64,000 bases of DNA from Niveispirillum cyanobacteriorum (GCF_002868735.1 NZ_CP025611.1:1978501-2042500); one strand, 5' to 3'. Shown: positions 25,850-35,497, numbered from the stretch's first letter. Program-made: numbers and translations. Notes: generated from the sequence alone by a model not told the origin.

Positions 25850-27349
25850 ATGGCGGCTGACAGCTGGCACTTATGGCCGGCCCGGGCCTTGCGCACGGCG
25901 ACGGACCTGTTCCTGCCCGCCCCGATGCGCGAACGCGGCTTTGATGAGAAGGCGCTGCTGCGTGCCCGGGCCTTCATCCGCGTTACACTGCTGATCCTGA
26001 CCGGTATTCTGGTGCTCTACACCGTCTGGGCCGTGAATGAGGGGCCGTTCGATCCCGTCAGCCTGACCTGGGCCGTTTATGCGCTGCTGGTCGGCGGCAA
26101 TCTGGTGCTGGTGCGCCTCACCGGGCGGTTTCATGAGATCACGATTGCCAATAATCTGGCGGGCCTCAGCCTGATCGCCATCCTGCTGCATTATACGGAC
26201 GGCATCGCCTCCCCTCTGGTGCCGCTGTTCCTGACGGCCTTAGCCACCACGGGCAATTTCGGCGGCAACCGCGCCATCCTTTATTTCTTCTCGGGCTTCC
26301 TGGCCGTCATCTGCGGCACCTATGCCTGGCAGATTTACAGCGGGGAGGCGCCCGCTGATATCCACAGCCGATTCGCCTTTCTGCTGACGGCGCTGCTGCT
26401 GCTGGTGCTGGCAAACCTGTCCTCACAATCGGCCCGCACCAAGACGCGGCGCATGCTGGCCCAGGCGCGCGACGCCGCGATCGAGGGGCGGCGGCGGGCC
26501 GAGAAGACCCTGGGTGACCTGCGCGAGGCGCAGGAACAGATGATCTTGCAGGAAAAGATGGCCAGCCTCGGTTCCATGGTGGCCGGCGTGGCGCATGAGG
26601 TGAACACGCCCGTGGGTCTGGCTGTCACCGGCGCCTCGCAGTTGCGCACCGAAACCGCCAGCATTCTGGCGCTGGCTGCACAGGGGCAACTGCGCCGCTC
26701 CACCTTTGATGAGTATCTGAAGGTGGTGGATGAGTTGGCGACCCTGATCGAAAAAAATGCCACCCGTGCCGCCGAACTGATCCAATCCTTCAAGGAGGTG
26801 GCGGTGGATCAGTCGTCCGACGCCCGCCGTCCCTTTGACCTGCGGGCCTATGCAACCGAGGTGCTGGCCAGTCTGGCACCGCGCATCCGCCATGCCGGGC
26901 ACAGGGTGGAAATGGCCGTGCCCGACGGGATCGAGATGGATGGCCATCCCGGCGCCATGGCCCAGATCATCACCAATCTGGTGATCAATTCCATCGTGCA
27001 TGCCTACCCTGACGGGCAGCGTAACGGCACCCTGCGTCTGGCCGCCCGTGTGCTGGATGGGGACCGGGTCGAACTGGCCTATAGCGATGATGGCCGGGGT
27101 ATTCCCCGTGAACTCTGGCCCCGCATCTTCGAACCCTTTTTCACCACCCGCCGGGGCACGGGCGGGTCCGGCCTGGGTCTGCATCTTCTGTATAATATCG
27201 TGACGGTGCGGATGGGCGGTACGGTGCGGGTGGGTGCTGCCCCCCAGGGTGGGGCCCTGTTCACCCTGACCTTCCCCCGGATCAGCCCCGGAAAGCCCCC
27301 GGAACCGGGCCTGGACGACCTGTCCACCGACCATGTTGCAGTGCAATAA
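25850..27349 (+). CDS. Membrane sensor histidine kinase (orphan)
   Basis: The 499-residue kinase has about six hydrophobic helices in residues 40-205, a coiled coil (about 210-250), the H box GSMVAGVAHEVNTPVG with the phospho-acceptor His, an N box (ITNLVINSIVHAYPDG), G1 (SDDGRGIP), F box (FEPFFTTRRG) and G2 (GSGLGLHL). Its receiver partner is not adjacent. The ATG at 25850 follows GGAGGGCG. It is divergent from the bufferin operon across a 216-base spacer, so a link to metal sensing is possible but unproven. Confidence 0.9.
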   Translation: MAADSWHLWPARALRTATDLFLPAPMRERGFDEKALLRARAFIRVTLLILTGILVLYTVWAVNEGPFDPVSLTWAVYALLVGGNLVLVRLTGRFHEITIANNLAGLSLIAILLHYTDGIASPLVPLFLTALATTGNFGGNRAILYFFSGFLAVICGTYAWQIYSGEAPADIHSRFAFLLTALLLLVLANLSSQSARTKTRRMLAQARDAAIEGRRRAEKTLGDLREAQEQMILQEKMASLGSMVAGVAHEVNTPVGLAVTGASQLRTETASILALAAQGQLRRSTFDEYLKVVDELATLIEKNATRAAELIQSFKEVAVDQSSDARRPFDLRAYATEVLASLAPRIRHAGHRVEMAVPDGIEMDGHPGAMAQIITNLVINSIVHAYPDGQRNGTLRLAARVLDGDRVELAYSDDGRGIPRELWPRIFEPFFTTRRGTGGSGLGLHLLYNIVTVRMGGTVRVGAAPQGGALFTLTFPRISPGKPPEPGLDDLSTDHVAVQ

Positions 27350-27475
27350 TGCGGCTGAGACAGGGCTGTCGCGGACCCTTGGCTTGCGCCATCGGTGCGC
27401 TTCCGCCTAAGCTTCCGGCGTGATGGCGACAAGCAGGGGCCGGATCCGGACCCCGCACGTGTGAGGAGAGGAACC

Positions 27476-28651
27476 ATGGTCGAAGTGGTAATTGCCGGTG
27501 CAGCCCGCACCCCGATTGGCGCGTTCAATGGCGCGCTCGGGTCTGTGCCCGCGCACAAGCTGGGCGAAGTGGCCATCCGCGCTGCCCTGGAACGCGCCAA
27601 GACCGACGCGGCGGAAGTGAATGAGGTGGTACTGGGTCATGTGCTGACCGCCGCCCTGGGCCAGAACCCGGCCCGTCAGGCCGCGATTGCCGCCGGCATC
27701 CCGTCGGGCCGCACCGCCTATGCCATCAACCAGATCTGCGGCTCCGGCCTGCGCGCGGTTGCGTTGGGCTATCAGTCGCTGCTGCTGGGTGACACCGATA
27801 TCGTGGTGGCCGGCGGTCAGGAAAGCATGAGCCTGTCGCCGCATGCCATGTATATGCGTGGCGGCACGAAGATGGGCGACACGTCCATGGTCGACACCAT
27901 GATCAAGGACGGCCTGTGGGACGCCTTCAACAATTACCACATGGGCCAGACGGCAGAGAACGTGGCCGCCAAATATGGCATCACGCGGGAGGAGCAGGAC
28001 GCGTTTGCCGCCGCCTCCCAGAACAAGGCCGAAGCCGCCCAGAAGGAAGGCCGCTTCAAGGATGAGATCGCCGCCGTGACGGTGGCGGGCCGCAAGGGCG
28101 ATGTGATCGTCGATACCGACGAATATCCCAAGCATGGCACAACCATCGAAACCCTGGCCAAGCTGCGCCCCGCCTTCTCCAAGACGGGTTCTGTCACCGC
28201 CGGCAATGCGTCGGGCATCAATGACGGTGCCGCCGCCTTGGTGCTGATGCGCGCCGACAATGCCGCCAAGCGTGGCGTGGCCCCGCTGGCCCGCATTGCC
28301 TCCTGGGCCACCGCCGGCGTCGATCCCACCATCATGGGCACCGGCCCCATCCCGGCCAGCCGCGAGGCGCTGCGCAAGGCCGGCTGGTCCATCGATCAGT
28401 TGGACCTGATCGAAGCGAACGAGGCTTTTGCCGCCCAGGCCATCGCCGTGAACCGCGACCTGGGCTTTGACACCTCCAAGGTCAATGTCAATGGCGGCGC
28501 CATTGCGCTGGGCCATCCGATCGGTGCATCGGGTGCCCGCGTGCTGGTGACGCTGCTGCATGAAATGGTGCGGCGGGATGCCAAGAAGGGTCTGGCGACC
28601 CTGTGCATCGGCGGCGGCATGGGCGTTGCCCTCTGCGTCGAACGCGACTGA
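27476..28651 (+). CDS. phaA: Acetyl-CoA acetyltransferase (beta-ketothiolase)
   Basis: The 391-residue thiolase condenses two acetyl-CoA to acetoacetyl-CoA. The nucleophile Cys88 is in [14 protein letters not shown]; the other catalytic residues are in [24 protein letters not shown] and CIGGGMG. The length is normal. The ATG follows GAGGAGAGGAACC. It lies upstream of phaB, the standard pair feeding polyhydroxybutyrate synthesis; the polymerase gene phaC is not in the window. Confidence 0.96.
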   Translation: MVEVVIAGAARTPIGAFNGALGSVPAHKLGEVAIRAALERAKTDAAEVNEVVLGHVLTAALGQNPARQAAIAAGIPSGRTAYAINQICGSGLRAVALGYQSLLLGDTDIVVAGGQESMSLSPHAMYMRGGTKMGDTSMVDTMIKDGLWDAFNNYHMGQTAENVAAKYGITREEQDAFAAASQNKAEAAQKEGRFKDEIAAVTVAGRKGDVIVDTDEYPKHGTTIETLAKLRPAFSKTGSVTAGNASGINDGAAALVLMRADNAAKRGVAPLARIASWATAGVDPTIMGTGPIPASREALRKAGWSIDQLDLIEANEAFAAQAIAVNRDLGFDTSKVNVNGGAIALGHPIGASGARVLVTLLHEMVRRDAKKGLATLCIGGGMGVALCVERD

Positions 28652-28663
28652 CGACAGTTTAAG

Positions 28664-28686
28664 CGGGGGTGCCAAAAGCACCCCCG
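28664..28686 (+). terminator. Hairpin after phaA
   Basis: A nine-base perfect stem (CGGGGGTGC with GCACCCCCG) starts 12 bases after the stop, followed by TTCGCTTTC. The U tract is weak, so it may only attenuate readthrough into phaB. Confidence 0.6.
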
Positions 28687-28693
28687 TTCGCTT

Positions 28694-28738
28694 TCAGGGT
28701 TCGGACTGCCCTGAGGCATATCAAGGCGGCAAACCGCC
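28694..28738 (+). repeat. Dispersed hairpin repeat, copy C (short, degenerate)
   Basis: Two small hairpins (TCAGGG/CCCTGA and GGCGG/CCGCC) flank AGGCATATCAAG. The order, the GGACTGCC arm and the AAGGCGGC-x-CCGCCGCC end resemble the copies at 31063 and 38243. Confidence 0.4.
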
Positions 28739-28799
28739 GCCGGTATTAAAGTTCAATGATTTACAGCCGGCCTGAAGGCCACAACAACGGGGGAAACAA

Positions 28800-29522
28800 A
28801 TGGCACGAGTGGCATTGGTGACGGGTGGTACGCGCGGCATTGGCGAGGCGATTTCCGTCGCGCTGAAGGATGCCGGCTATATCGTCGCCGCGAACTACGC
28901 CGGCAATGACGCGGCCGCCGCCGAATTCACCGAACGCACGGGCATCAAGGCCTATAAGTTCGACGTGTCGGACTTCGACGCGGTGAAGGCGTCCGTCGCG
29001 CAGATTGAGGCTGATCTGGGCCCGGTCGACGTGCTGGTCAACAATGCCGGCATCACCCGTGACGGCACCATGCACCGGATGAGCTTTGAGCAGTGGAACG
29101 CCGTCATCCAGACGAACCTGACCTCTTGCTTCAACACCTGCCGCGCCGTCATCGACGGCATGCGCGAGCGTAATTTCGGCCGCATCGTCAATATCGGCTC
29201 GATCAATGGTCAGGCCGGTCAGTACGGTCAGGTGAACTACGCCGCCGCCAAGTCGGGCATTCATGGCTTCACCAAGGCCCTGGCCCAGGAAGGGGCCGCC
29301 AAGGGTATCACCGTGAACGCCATCGCCCCCGGCTATATCGACACCGACATGGTCCGCGCCGTGCCCGCCGACGTTCTGAAGAAGATCGTCGCCAAGGTGC
29401 CGGTGGGCCGCCTGGGCCAGGCCTCGGAAATCGCCCGTGGCGTGCTGTTCCTGGTGGCGGACGAAGGCGGCTTCATCACCGGCTCGACCCTGTCCATCAA
29501 TGGCGGCCAGCACATGTATTGA
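28800..29522 (+). CDS. phaB: Acetoacetyl-CoA reductase
   Basis: The 240-residue SDR enzyme reduces acetoacetyl-CoA to (R)-3-hydroxybutyryl-CoA with NADPH. It has TGGTRGIGEA at the N-terminus, NNAGITRDGTMHRM, the catalytic Ser in NIGSINGQAGQ, and the Tyr/Lys pair in YAAAKSGIHGFTKALAQE. These residues are characteristic of PhaB rather than FabG. The ATG follows GGGGGAAACAA. A terminator lies 10 bases downstream. Confidence 0.95.
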   Translation: MARVALVTGGTRGIGEAISVALKDAGYIVAANYAGNDAAAAEFTERTGIKAYKFDVSDFDAVKASVAQIEADLGPVDVLVNNAGITRDGTMHRMSFEQWNAVIQTNLTSCFNTCRAVIDGMRERNFGRIVNIGSINGQAGQYGQVNYAAAKSGIHGFTKALAQEGAAKGITVNAIAPGYIDTDMVRAVPADVLKKIVAKVPVGRLGQASEIARGVLFLVADEGGFITGSTLSINGGQHMY

Positions 29523-29531
29523 TCAAGCTTG

Positions 29532-29564
29532 GCGGTGGGGCCTATCTTCGGCCCCACCGCTATT
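29532..29564 (+). terminator. Rho-independent terminator after phaB
   Basis: An 11-bp perfect stem (GCGGTGGGGCC with GGCCCCACCGC, seven-base loop) is followed by TATTCTT. It ends only about 16 bases before the next start codon. Confidence 0.75.
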
Positions 29565-29579
29565 CTTGGGGGCGTTCTC

Positions 29580-30467
29580 ATGGGTTTGGCCGAGGATTAC
29601 CGCCGCGATGGCTGGGTGAAGGTGCCCGGTCTTGTCGATCCGGCGCGCATTGATGCATTACAGGCGGCCTACACGACCCATCTTCTGCCCAGCCGGGCCA
29701 AATTCTTCAGGCAGAATACCAACCGGTATGAACCGAACGATATTGACGGGCATGGCCACGTCATCAATTCCTTTCTGGACCCCCACCATTACCGGTCCGT
29801 TCCGCATGTGCGTCAGGGCGTTCTCGACATCCTGTTCGACCCGGCGCTGAAGGCTGCGCTGGCGGAAGCGACGGGCCATGCCGAGTTGGACCTGATGCAG
29901 TCCATGCTGTTCGACAAGAACGCAGCCACCCCGCCGCATCAGGACTGGTGGTACCTGGACAGCGTGCCCAATGGGCAGCTGGCGGCTACCTGGATCGCGC
30001 TGGAGGATATCCCCGCCGAGGCGGGCCGCTTCTACCTGATGAGCGGCACGCACGAAATGAAACTCCATGATGATCTGCGATCACTGCGCCACGATACCTG
30101 GCTGGGCCTGATGAAGGACTATGTCGACAGCCATGCCGATGCCGTGGAGGCTCCGGAGATGCGCAAGGGCGACGTGATTATCTGGAATTCCCGCACCATT
30201 CATGGCGCGTTGCCCACGCAAGATCCGGCCCTGTCGCGCAAGTCTCTGACGGCGCATTACCTGCCGCAGGGCATGGTGTTCGGCAACCTGTTCACCGCCA
30301 AGGACTGGATCAGCTTCACCCAGGACGGCCCCTACCGTTACTTCGCCAACCAGCCTGAATACAGCCTGGGGGCTGACATCAAGGCCCGCCTGAAGGTCGC
30401 CGTGTACGACAACCCCAGCCTGATGCGCGTGGCGCGGATGGCGCAGAAAATCCTGCGGCGGGCGTAG
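29580..30467 (+). CDS. Phytanoyl-CoA dioxygenase (PhyH)-family protein
   Basis: The 295-residue protein fits the Fe(II)/2-oxoglutarate PhyH family. The iron-binding HxD is in PPHQDWWYLDS, and the distal His and 2-oxoglutarate Arg lie in IHGALPTQDPALSRKSLTAHYLP. WIALEDIPAEAGRFYLMSGTHEM is a typical middle segment. The substrate is unknown; bacterial members hydroxylate diverse small molecules. The ATG at 29580 follows GGGGGCG. Confidence 0.85.
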   Translation: MGLAEDYRRDGWVKVPGLVDPARIDALQAAYTTHLLPSRAKFFRQNTNRYEPNDIDGHGHVINSFLDPHHYRSVPHVRQGVLDILFDPALKAALAEATGHAELDLMQSMLFDKNAATPPHQDWWYLDSVPNGQLAATWIALEDIPAEAGRFYLMSGTHEMKLHDDLRSLRHDTWLGLMKDYVDSHADAVEAPEMRKGDVIIWNSRTIHGALPTQDPALSRKSLTAHYLPQGMVFGNLFTAKDWISFTQDGPYRYFANQPEYSLGADIKARLKVAVYDNPSLMRVARMAQKILRRA

Positions 30468-30485
30468 GTAAAGGCCGGCCCATCC

Positions 30486-30905
30486 ATGCCCCCTCCCACC
30501 CATCCCCGCGTCGGCGTTGGCTGTCTGGTCTGGAAAGGCGGGCAGGTCCTGTTGATCCGGCGGGGCAAGCCACCCGGATATGGCGAATGGTCCCTGCCCG
30601 GTGGGTCGCAGGAACTGGGGGAGACCCTGTTTGCGGCGGCGGAGCGGGAGGTGCGTGAGGAGACAGGCGTCACGGCACGGGCGCGCTCGGTGCTGACGGC
30701 CGTCGACAATATCGTCCATGACGCCGATGGTCGGCTTGCCTTCCACTACACCATTGTGGATGTGGAGGCGGACTGGATTGCGGGTGACCCTATCCCCAGC
30801 GATGATGCCCTGGATGCGCGCTGGGCCGATCTGGTGGCGTGCGAGGCGCTGGTGGTCTGGGAGCCGTTGAAGCAGGTCCTGCGCACAGCCTTCGCCCGCC
30901 GCTAA
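30486..30905 (+). CDS. NUDIX hydrolase
   Basis: The 139-residue enzyme has a complete Nudix box, GGSQELGETLFAAAEREV followed by REETGV, with the catalytic REVREE helix. VGVGCLVWKGGQVLLIRRG and GYGEWSLPGG precede it. It resembles ADP-ribose pyrophosphatase or MutT-like housecleaning enzymes; the substrate cannot be read from sequence. It starts 18 bases after the PhyH gene. Confidence 0.93.
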   Translation: MPPPTHPRVGVGCLVWKGGQVLLIRRGKPPGYGEWSLPGGSQELGETLFAAAEREVREETGVTARARSVLTAVDNIVHDADGRLAFHYTIVDVEADWIAGDPIPSDDALDARWADLVACEALVVWEPLKQVLRTAFARR

Positions 30906-30933
30906 CTCTTGCTGACGGTTGCGACCGATTATA

Positions 30934-30980
30934 GGATCAAGGCACATCCTGGACAGATGTGCCTTGATCCTTTCCATTCT
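30934..30980 (+). terminator. Perfect 14-bp hairpin after the NUDIX gene
   Basis: GGATCAAGGCACAT (30934-30947) pairs fully with ATGTGCCTTGATCC (30957-30970) over a nine-base loop. TTTCCATTCT follows. It lies 28 bases after the NUDIX stop and is less G+C-rich than other terminators here. Confidence 0.7.
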
Positions 30981-31062
30981 GAGAAACCGTGCAACGCACC
31001 TGCTTTTTCTGTTGCACCATGTTTCACATATTCTGAAAAATCGGTATGGCGGCTCCCGCACC

Positions 31063-31158
31063 AAACTGCCGAGGGTATGCGACCCTTGGCAGTTTGAAGG
31101 CTGGCGACTGCCAGCCCGGCACCTCATGGTGCCGCAAGCCAAGGCGGCGGAGGCCGCC
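31063..31158. repeat. Dispersed hairpin repeat, copy A (four hairpins in series)
   Basis: Four consecutive stem-loops lie between the NUDIX and aapP stops: AAACTGCCGAGGGT/ACCCTTGGCAGTTT, GGCTGGC/GCCAGCC, GGCACC/GGTGCC and GGCGGC/GCCGCC, with GCCAAG before the last. The same order is found at 38243-38320. No protein-coding potential is evident. Confidence 0.6.
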
Positions 31159-31184
31159 GCCCGGCGCTTGAGGGAACATGAAAA

Positions 31185-31928
31185 TCAGTGACTCAACACT
31201 TGGCCCAGGAAAGCCTTGGTGCGGTCGTTCTGGGGGGCATCGAAGAACTGGTCGGGCGGGGCCACTTCCACGATCTCGCCCTTGTCCATGAAAACCACGC
31301 GGTCGGCCATGCGACGGGCGAAACCCATTTCGTGGGTGACGACCAGCATGGTCATGCCGGAGGCCGCCAGATCGCTCATCACGTCCAGCACTTCCTTGAC
31401 CATTTCGGGGTCAAGCGCGCTGGTCGGCTCATCGAACAGCATGATGGACGGGTCCATGCAGAGCGCGCGGGCGATGGCCACGCGCTGCTGCTGTCCGCCC
31501 GAAAGCTGGCCCGGATATTTCAGCGCCTGATCGGGGATGCGCACCCGCTCCAGCAGTTGGCGCGCCTTGGCCTCCGCTTCGGCGCGCGGCATCTTCTTCA
31601 CCCACATGGGGGCCAGAATGCAGTTTTCCAGAACGGTCAGATGCGGGAACAGGTTGAACTGCTGGAACACCATGCCGACGTCGCGACGGATACTCTCCAC
31701 ATGGCGCACGTCATCGTCGAGCGGCACACCCTTGACGATGATGTCGCCGGCCTGATGTTCCTCCAGCCGGTTGATGCAGCGGATGGTAGTGGATTTGCCA
31801 GACCCGGACGGCCCACAAATCACAATCCGCTCCCCCTTGGCGACCGACAGGTTGACGTCGCGCAACACATGAAAGGCGCCGTACCATTTATTGACGCCAC
31901 GCAGTTCGATGATGGCTTCGGTGGTCAT
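31185..31928 (-). CDS. aapP: General L-amino acid ABC transporter ATP-binding protein
   Basis: The 247-residue ATPase powers amino-acid import. Walker A is [10 protein letters not shown], the Q loop is [10 protein letters not shown], the signature is [15 protein letters not shown], Walker B is [13 protein letters not shown], and the H loop is VVTHEMG. It belongs to the polar amino-acid (GlnQ/AapP) subfamily. It lies 64 bases after the permease genes on the same strand. The spacing is wider than between the other aap genes, but no terminator is seen there. Confidence 0.95.
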   Translation of the reverse strand: MTTEAIIELRGVNKWYGAFHVLRDVNLSVAKGERIVICGPSGSGKSTTIRCINRLEEHQAGDIIVKGVPLDDDVRHVESIRRDVGMVFQQFNLFPHLTVLENCILAPMWVKKMPRAEAEAKARQLLERVRIPDQALKYPGQLSGGQQQRVAIARALCMDPSIMLFDEPTSALDPEMVKEVLDVMSDLAASGMTMLVVTHEMGFARRMADRVVFMDKGEIVEVAPPDQFFDAPQNDRTKAFLGQVLSH

Positions 31929-31992
31929 TCAGAAAACTCCGTATCGAAGCGACGGGCGGTGATTGTGGCAAACATCTTCAGCATCACAGCCC

Positions 31993-33087
31993 TCACCGCC
32001 GCCTCCCCTGCCCAAGGACGGTCTCCAAATACCGGCTGTAGCGGGAGAGCGCGTAGCAGAACAGGAGGTAGATGACGCCCACAAACAGATAAGCTTCCTT
32101 GTAAAAGCCGCGCCAGGCCGGATCGGTCAGGGCGGCCTTGGCCGTGGACAGCAGATCCAGAAGGCCGATGACGATGACCAGGCTGGTATCCTTGAAGCTG
32201 GCAATGAAGGAATTGACCAGCGGCGGGATCACCAGCGACAGGGCCTGCGGCAGGATGATCAGGCGCTGGCGCTGCCAATAGCCCAGACCAAGGGCCTGGG
32301 CCGCCTCCACCTGTCCCTTGGGGATGGCCTGCAGACCAGCGCGCACCACCTCTGCCACATAGGCGGCGGAGAACAGGCAGATGCCGATCAGGGCCCGCAG
32401 CACCTTGTCGATGGACACACCCGCCGGCAGGAACAGCGGCAGCATGACCGAGGCCATGAACAGGATGGAGATCAGCGGAACGCCGCGCACCAGCTCAATA
32501 TAGACCACCGACAGGCCGCGCATGACGGGCAGGTCCGACGTCCGGCCCAGCGCCAGCAGCACGCCCAGCGGGAAACTGGCCACCAGCCCGACGATGGACA
32601 GAGCCAGCGTCAGCGGCAGCCCGCCCCAGAGTTCTGTCGGGACATAATCCAGGCCCAGCACCCCACCGAACATCATCAGCGCCGAAAAGCCGATGCCCAC
32701 CGTCCAGATATAAATCAGCGCCTTGCCCCAGAACCGGCGATCCGCTGAGACGACCAGGGTGCCGATCATGGACAGGATGGCCAATGTCGGGCGCCAATGC
32801 TGATCATCGGGGAAGGTCCCGAACAGAATGAAGCGCCACTTCTCGGCCAGGAAGGCCCAGCAGGCACCCCCGGCCTCCCGGCAGGCCGCCGCATCACCGG
32901 TCCAGCTGGCCTTGACCAGGGCCCAGTCGATGATGCCCGGAATGGCGCGGGCCAGCACATAGGCGATCAGCAGCGTCAGCAGCGCGTTGTACCAAGTGGA
33001 AAACAGGTTGGCCCGCGCCCAGGCTACCGGCCCCTGATTGGGGCGGATGGGAGCGGCGCGGTCTTGGGTGGTCTCGGTCACACTCAT
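31993..33087 (-). CDS. aapM: General L-amino acid ABC transporter permease
   Basis: The 364-residue inner-membrane permease has the long N-terminal extension usual in AapM (first helix about 33-53, then a large loop with paired Cys). The C-terminal transport domain holds ELVRGVPLISILF and the EAA-type loop EVVRAGLQAIPKGQVEAAQALG, which contacts the ATPase. It starts one base after the aapQ stop, so the two permeases are co-translated. Confidence 0.95.
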   Translation of the reverse strand: MSVTETTQDRAAPIRPNQGPVAWARANLFSTWYNALLTLLIAYVLARAIPGIIDWALVKASWTGDAAACREAGGACWAFLAEKWRFILFGTFPDDQHWRPTLAILSMIGTLVVSADRRFWGKALIYIWTVGIGFSALMMFGGVLGLDYVPTELWGGLPLTLALSIVGLVASFPLGVLLALGRTSDLPVMRGLSVVYIELVRGVPLISILFMASVMLPLFLPAGVSIDKVLRALIGICLFSAAYVAEVVRAGLQAIPKGQVEAAQALGLGYWQRQRLIILPQALSLVIPPLVNSFIASFKDTSLVIVIGLLDLLSTAKAALTDPAWRGFYKEAYLFVGVIYLLFCYALSRYSRYLETVLGQGRRR

Positions 33088-33088
33088 C

Positions 33089-34294
33089 TCACCGCTCCAC
33101 CAGCGCCACGCGGCTGTTGTACCAGTTCATCAGGAAGGACAGGCTGAGGCTGATGATCAGATAGGCCGCCATGATCGACAATACGCCCTCCACCGCCTGC
33201 CCCGTCTGGTTGATCGTGGTGTTGGCGATGGAGACGAAGTCGGGATAGCCGATGGCCACCGCCAGCGAGCTGTTCTTGGTCAGGTTCAGATACTGACTGG
33301 TCGTCGGCGGGATGATGACGCGCAGGGCCTGCGGCAGGACGACAAGCCGCAGCAACTGTCCCCGCGTCAGGCCCAGCGCCGTCGCGGCCTCCGTCTGGCC
33401 CTTGGGCACCGCCAGGATGCCGGACCGCACGATCTCGCCAATGAAGGCAGCGGTGTAGATGACAAGACCGAACAGCAGCGCCGCGAATTCCGGGGAAAGG
33501 GTCATACCGCCGCGGAAGTTGAAGCCCTGCAAGACCGGCATGTCGATGGCCCCGCCACCACTGGCCAGAAGGACCAGCAACGGCAGGCCGAAGACGAGGC
33601 CCAGCCCGATGGGCAGCATCGACAGGCGCTTGCCCGTTGCCGCCTGCCGCTTGGCGTTCCAGGCGGCGATCACCAGGGTCAGGATGATGCCCAGGCCGAA
33701 CAGGGCGGCGACCCAGGCCCAGATCGGATCATCGGCGGGGGCCGGCAGCTTCAGCCCGCGGTTGGACAGGAACACGCCCGGCAGCGGCGCCAGCGCCTGA
33801 CGCGGCCCCGGCAATCCTTCAGTCAGCAGCCCGTACCAGAGGAACAGCTGCAGCAGCAGTGGCACATTGCGCACCGTCTCCACATAGAAGGCAGCGATGC
33901 GCGCCACCAACCAGTTCGACGACAGGCGGGCAATACCCAGCACTACGCCCAGCAGCGTCGCCAGCAGGATGCCGATTCCCGACACTTTCAGCGTGTTCAG
34001 GATGCCGACCAGAAACGCCGTGGAATAATGATCCTGCGGCCCAAATTCGACCAGCGTCTCCCCGATCTGGAATCCAGCCTCCCGGTCCAGAAAGCCAAAG
34101 CCCGACGCGATCGACAACCGCGCCAGATTGTCCATCGTATTGCCGACCAGATACCAGGCAACCAGCGCCACAGCCAAGGCCACGCCAAGCTGCGCCAGGA
34201 CGGCACGGACAATGGGGTTGTTGATGGACAGGTGAAAGGCCGCCCGCCCAGGGGGGGCGGCGGCCTTGGTCGCGGTCGCGTTGCTGTCGCTCAT
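33089..34294 (-). CDS. aapQ: General L-amino acid ABC transporter permease
   Basis: The 401-residue permease has about eight hydrophobic segments. ETVRNVPLLLQLFLWYGLL and the EAA loop GEIVRSGILAVPKGQTEAATALG with LRLVVLPQALRVIIPP are HisMQ-family signatures, and the large periplasmic insertion between the first and second halves is typical of AapQ. It follows aapJ by 24 bases and precedes aapM by one. Confidence 0.95.
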   Translation of the reverse strand: MSDSNATATKAAAPPGRAAFHLSINNPIVRAVLAQLGVALAVALVAWYLVGNTMDNLARLSIASGFGFLDREAGFQIGETLVEFGPQDHYSTAFLVGILNTLKVSGIGILLATLLGVVLGIARLSSNWLVARIAAFYVETVRNVPLLLQLFLWYGLLTEGLPGPRQALAPLPGVFLSNRGLKLPAPADDPIWAWVAALFGLGIILTLVIAAWNAKRQAATGKRLSMLPIGLGLVFGLPLLVLLASGGGAIDMPVLQGFNFRGGMTLSPEFAALLFGLVIYTAAFIGEIVRSGILAVPKGQTEAATALGLTRGQLLRLVVLPQALRVIIPPTTSQYLNLTKNSSLAVAIGYPDFVSIANTTINQTGQAVEGVLSIMAAYLIISLSLSFLMNWYNSRVALVER

Positions 34295-34318
34295 CGGCGT
34301 CCGGTTCCGGGCGTCAGA

Positions 34319-35344
34319 TCAGCGGATCGGCGGGGCATACATCAGCCCGCCATTGGTCCACAGCGCGTTCAGGCCGCGATCCAGCTTCAGCGGCGTTTTC
34401 TTGCCGATATTGCGTTCGAAAATCTCACCGTAATTACCGACGGCCTTGATGGCGCGATAGGCCCAGGCCTTGTCCACGCCAAGACCGGTACCCAGGTCAC
34501 CCTGCACACCCAACAGGCGCTGCACCGACGGGTCGGGGTCCTTCAGCTTGGCATCGATATTGGCCTGGGTGATGCCTTTCTCCTCCGCCTCGATCAGGGC
34601 GTAGATGGTCCAGCTGACAATGTCGCGCCATTGGTTGTCGCCATGACGGACGACGGGCGCCAGCGGCTCCTTCGACATCACCTCCGGCAAGATGATGAAA
34701 TCATCGGGCTTGGTGGCAACAGAGGCACGCACGCCGGCCAGACCGGAAATGTCGGTGGTCAGCACGTCGCAGCGACCGGCGAAGAAGGCGGCATTTACCT
34801 CGTCCAGCGCCTCGATCACCACGGGCTTGAAGGACAGGTTATGGGCACGGAACCAGTCGGCCAAGTTCAGCTCGGTCGTGGTGCCCGGCTGTACACAGAC
34901 GGTGGCACCGTCCAGCTGCTTGGCAGACGTCACGCCCAGGCTTTTGGCAACCATTAGACCCTGGCCATCATAATAGACAGGCGGGGCGAAATCGAGGCCT
35001 TGGGCATCGCGGGTCAGCGACCAAGTGGTGTTACGAACCAGCAGGTCGATCTCACCCGACTGAAGCGCGGTCAGACGCTGCTGCGCCGACAGCGGCGTGT
35101 AGCGGATCTTGGTTGTATCGTTCAGGATGACAGCGGCAACGGCCTTGCAGATATCAACGTCCAGGCCCGTCCACTTGCCCTGGCTGTCGGGGCTGGAAAA
35201 GCCCGGCAGGCCGGTATTCACGCCACAGGTCAGCTGCCCCTTGCTTTTGACCGCATCCAATGTCGGACCGGCGAGCGCCGGAACGGCGGTGAAGGCAACA
35301 TATGCGGCGGCCAGGGCGACCGCACCCCCAAGGCGAAGGCTCAT
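34319..35344 (-). CDS. aapJ: General L-amino acid ABC transporter, periplasmic binding protein
   Basis: The 341-residue exported protein captures a broad range of L-amino acids. A signal peptide (1-25, ending PALA) precedes LDAVKSKGQLTCGVNTGLPGF, GLDVDICKAVAAVIL and TTWSLTRDAQGLDF, all hallmarks of AapJ/BztA. It is the first gene of the aapJQMP operon, the standard order in alphaproteobacteria. The promoter should lie in the 150 bases upstream; no obvious motif was seen. Confidence 0.95.
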   Translation of the reverse strand: MSLRLGGAVALAAAYVAFTAVPALAGPTLDAVKSKGQLTCGVNTGLPGFSSPDSQGKWTGLDVDICKAVAAVILNDTTKIRYTPLSAQQRLTALQSGEIDLLVRNTTWSLTRDAQGLDFAPPVYYDGQGLMVAKSLGVTSAKQLDGATVCVQPGTTTELNLADWFRAHNLSFKPVVIEALDEVNAAFFAGRCDVLTTDISGLAGVRASVATKPDDFIILPEVMSKEPLAPVVRHGDNQWRDIVSWTIYALIEAEEKGITQANIDAKLKDPDPSVQRLLGVQGDLGTGLGVDKAWAYRAIKAVGNYGEIFERNIGKKTPLKLDRGLNALWTNGGLMYAPPIR

Positions 35345-35427
35345 CGTCTTTGGTTCCCCTGTTTTACCGGGGCGGGATGTCCGTCCGCCGCCCCCTTTGA
35401 TGTCAGGCAGTTAAGCATTCAATGCCG

Positions 35428-35451
35428 CAATGAAACAACCCCGTAACGGGG
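35428..35451 (-). terminator. Small hairpin after the MarR gene
   Basis: On the minus strand CCCCG-TTA-CGGGG is followed by TTGTTTCATT, about 47 bases past the MarR stop. The stem is short. Confidence 0.45.
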
Positions 35452-35497
35452 ACAATCGCGACAATTCTCGCCCCTGCCGCAAGGTTAGGCAGGATGA

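Noticed and set aside
25850-27349. The sensor kinase as the partner of the bufferin regulator
   Set aside because: The operon already has a sigma/anti-sigma pair, the kinase is on the opposite strand, and there is no response regulator nearby, so a link is not supported.
29580-30467. The PhyH-like gene as part of the pha operon
   Set aside because: A strong terminator at 29532-29564 separates it from phaB, and the family has no known role in polyhydroxybutyrate metabolism.
30906-31184. A tRNA or CRISPR in the hairpin-rich spacer
   Set aside because: The hairpins do not form a cloverleaf with a CCA end or T-loop, and the units are not equally spaced direct repeats.
31925-32278. A separate small gene inside aapM
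   Set aside because: It is out of frame with the permease, whose EAA loop and helices are intact across the same bases.
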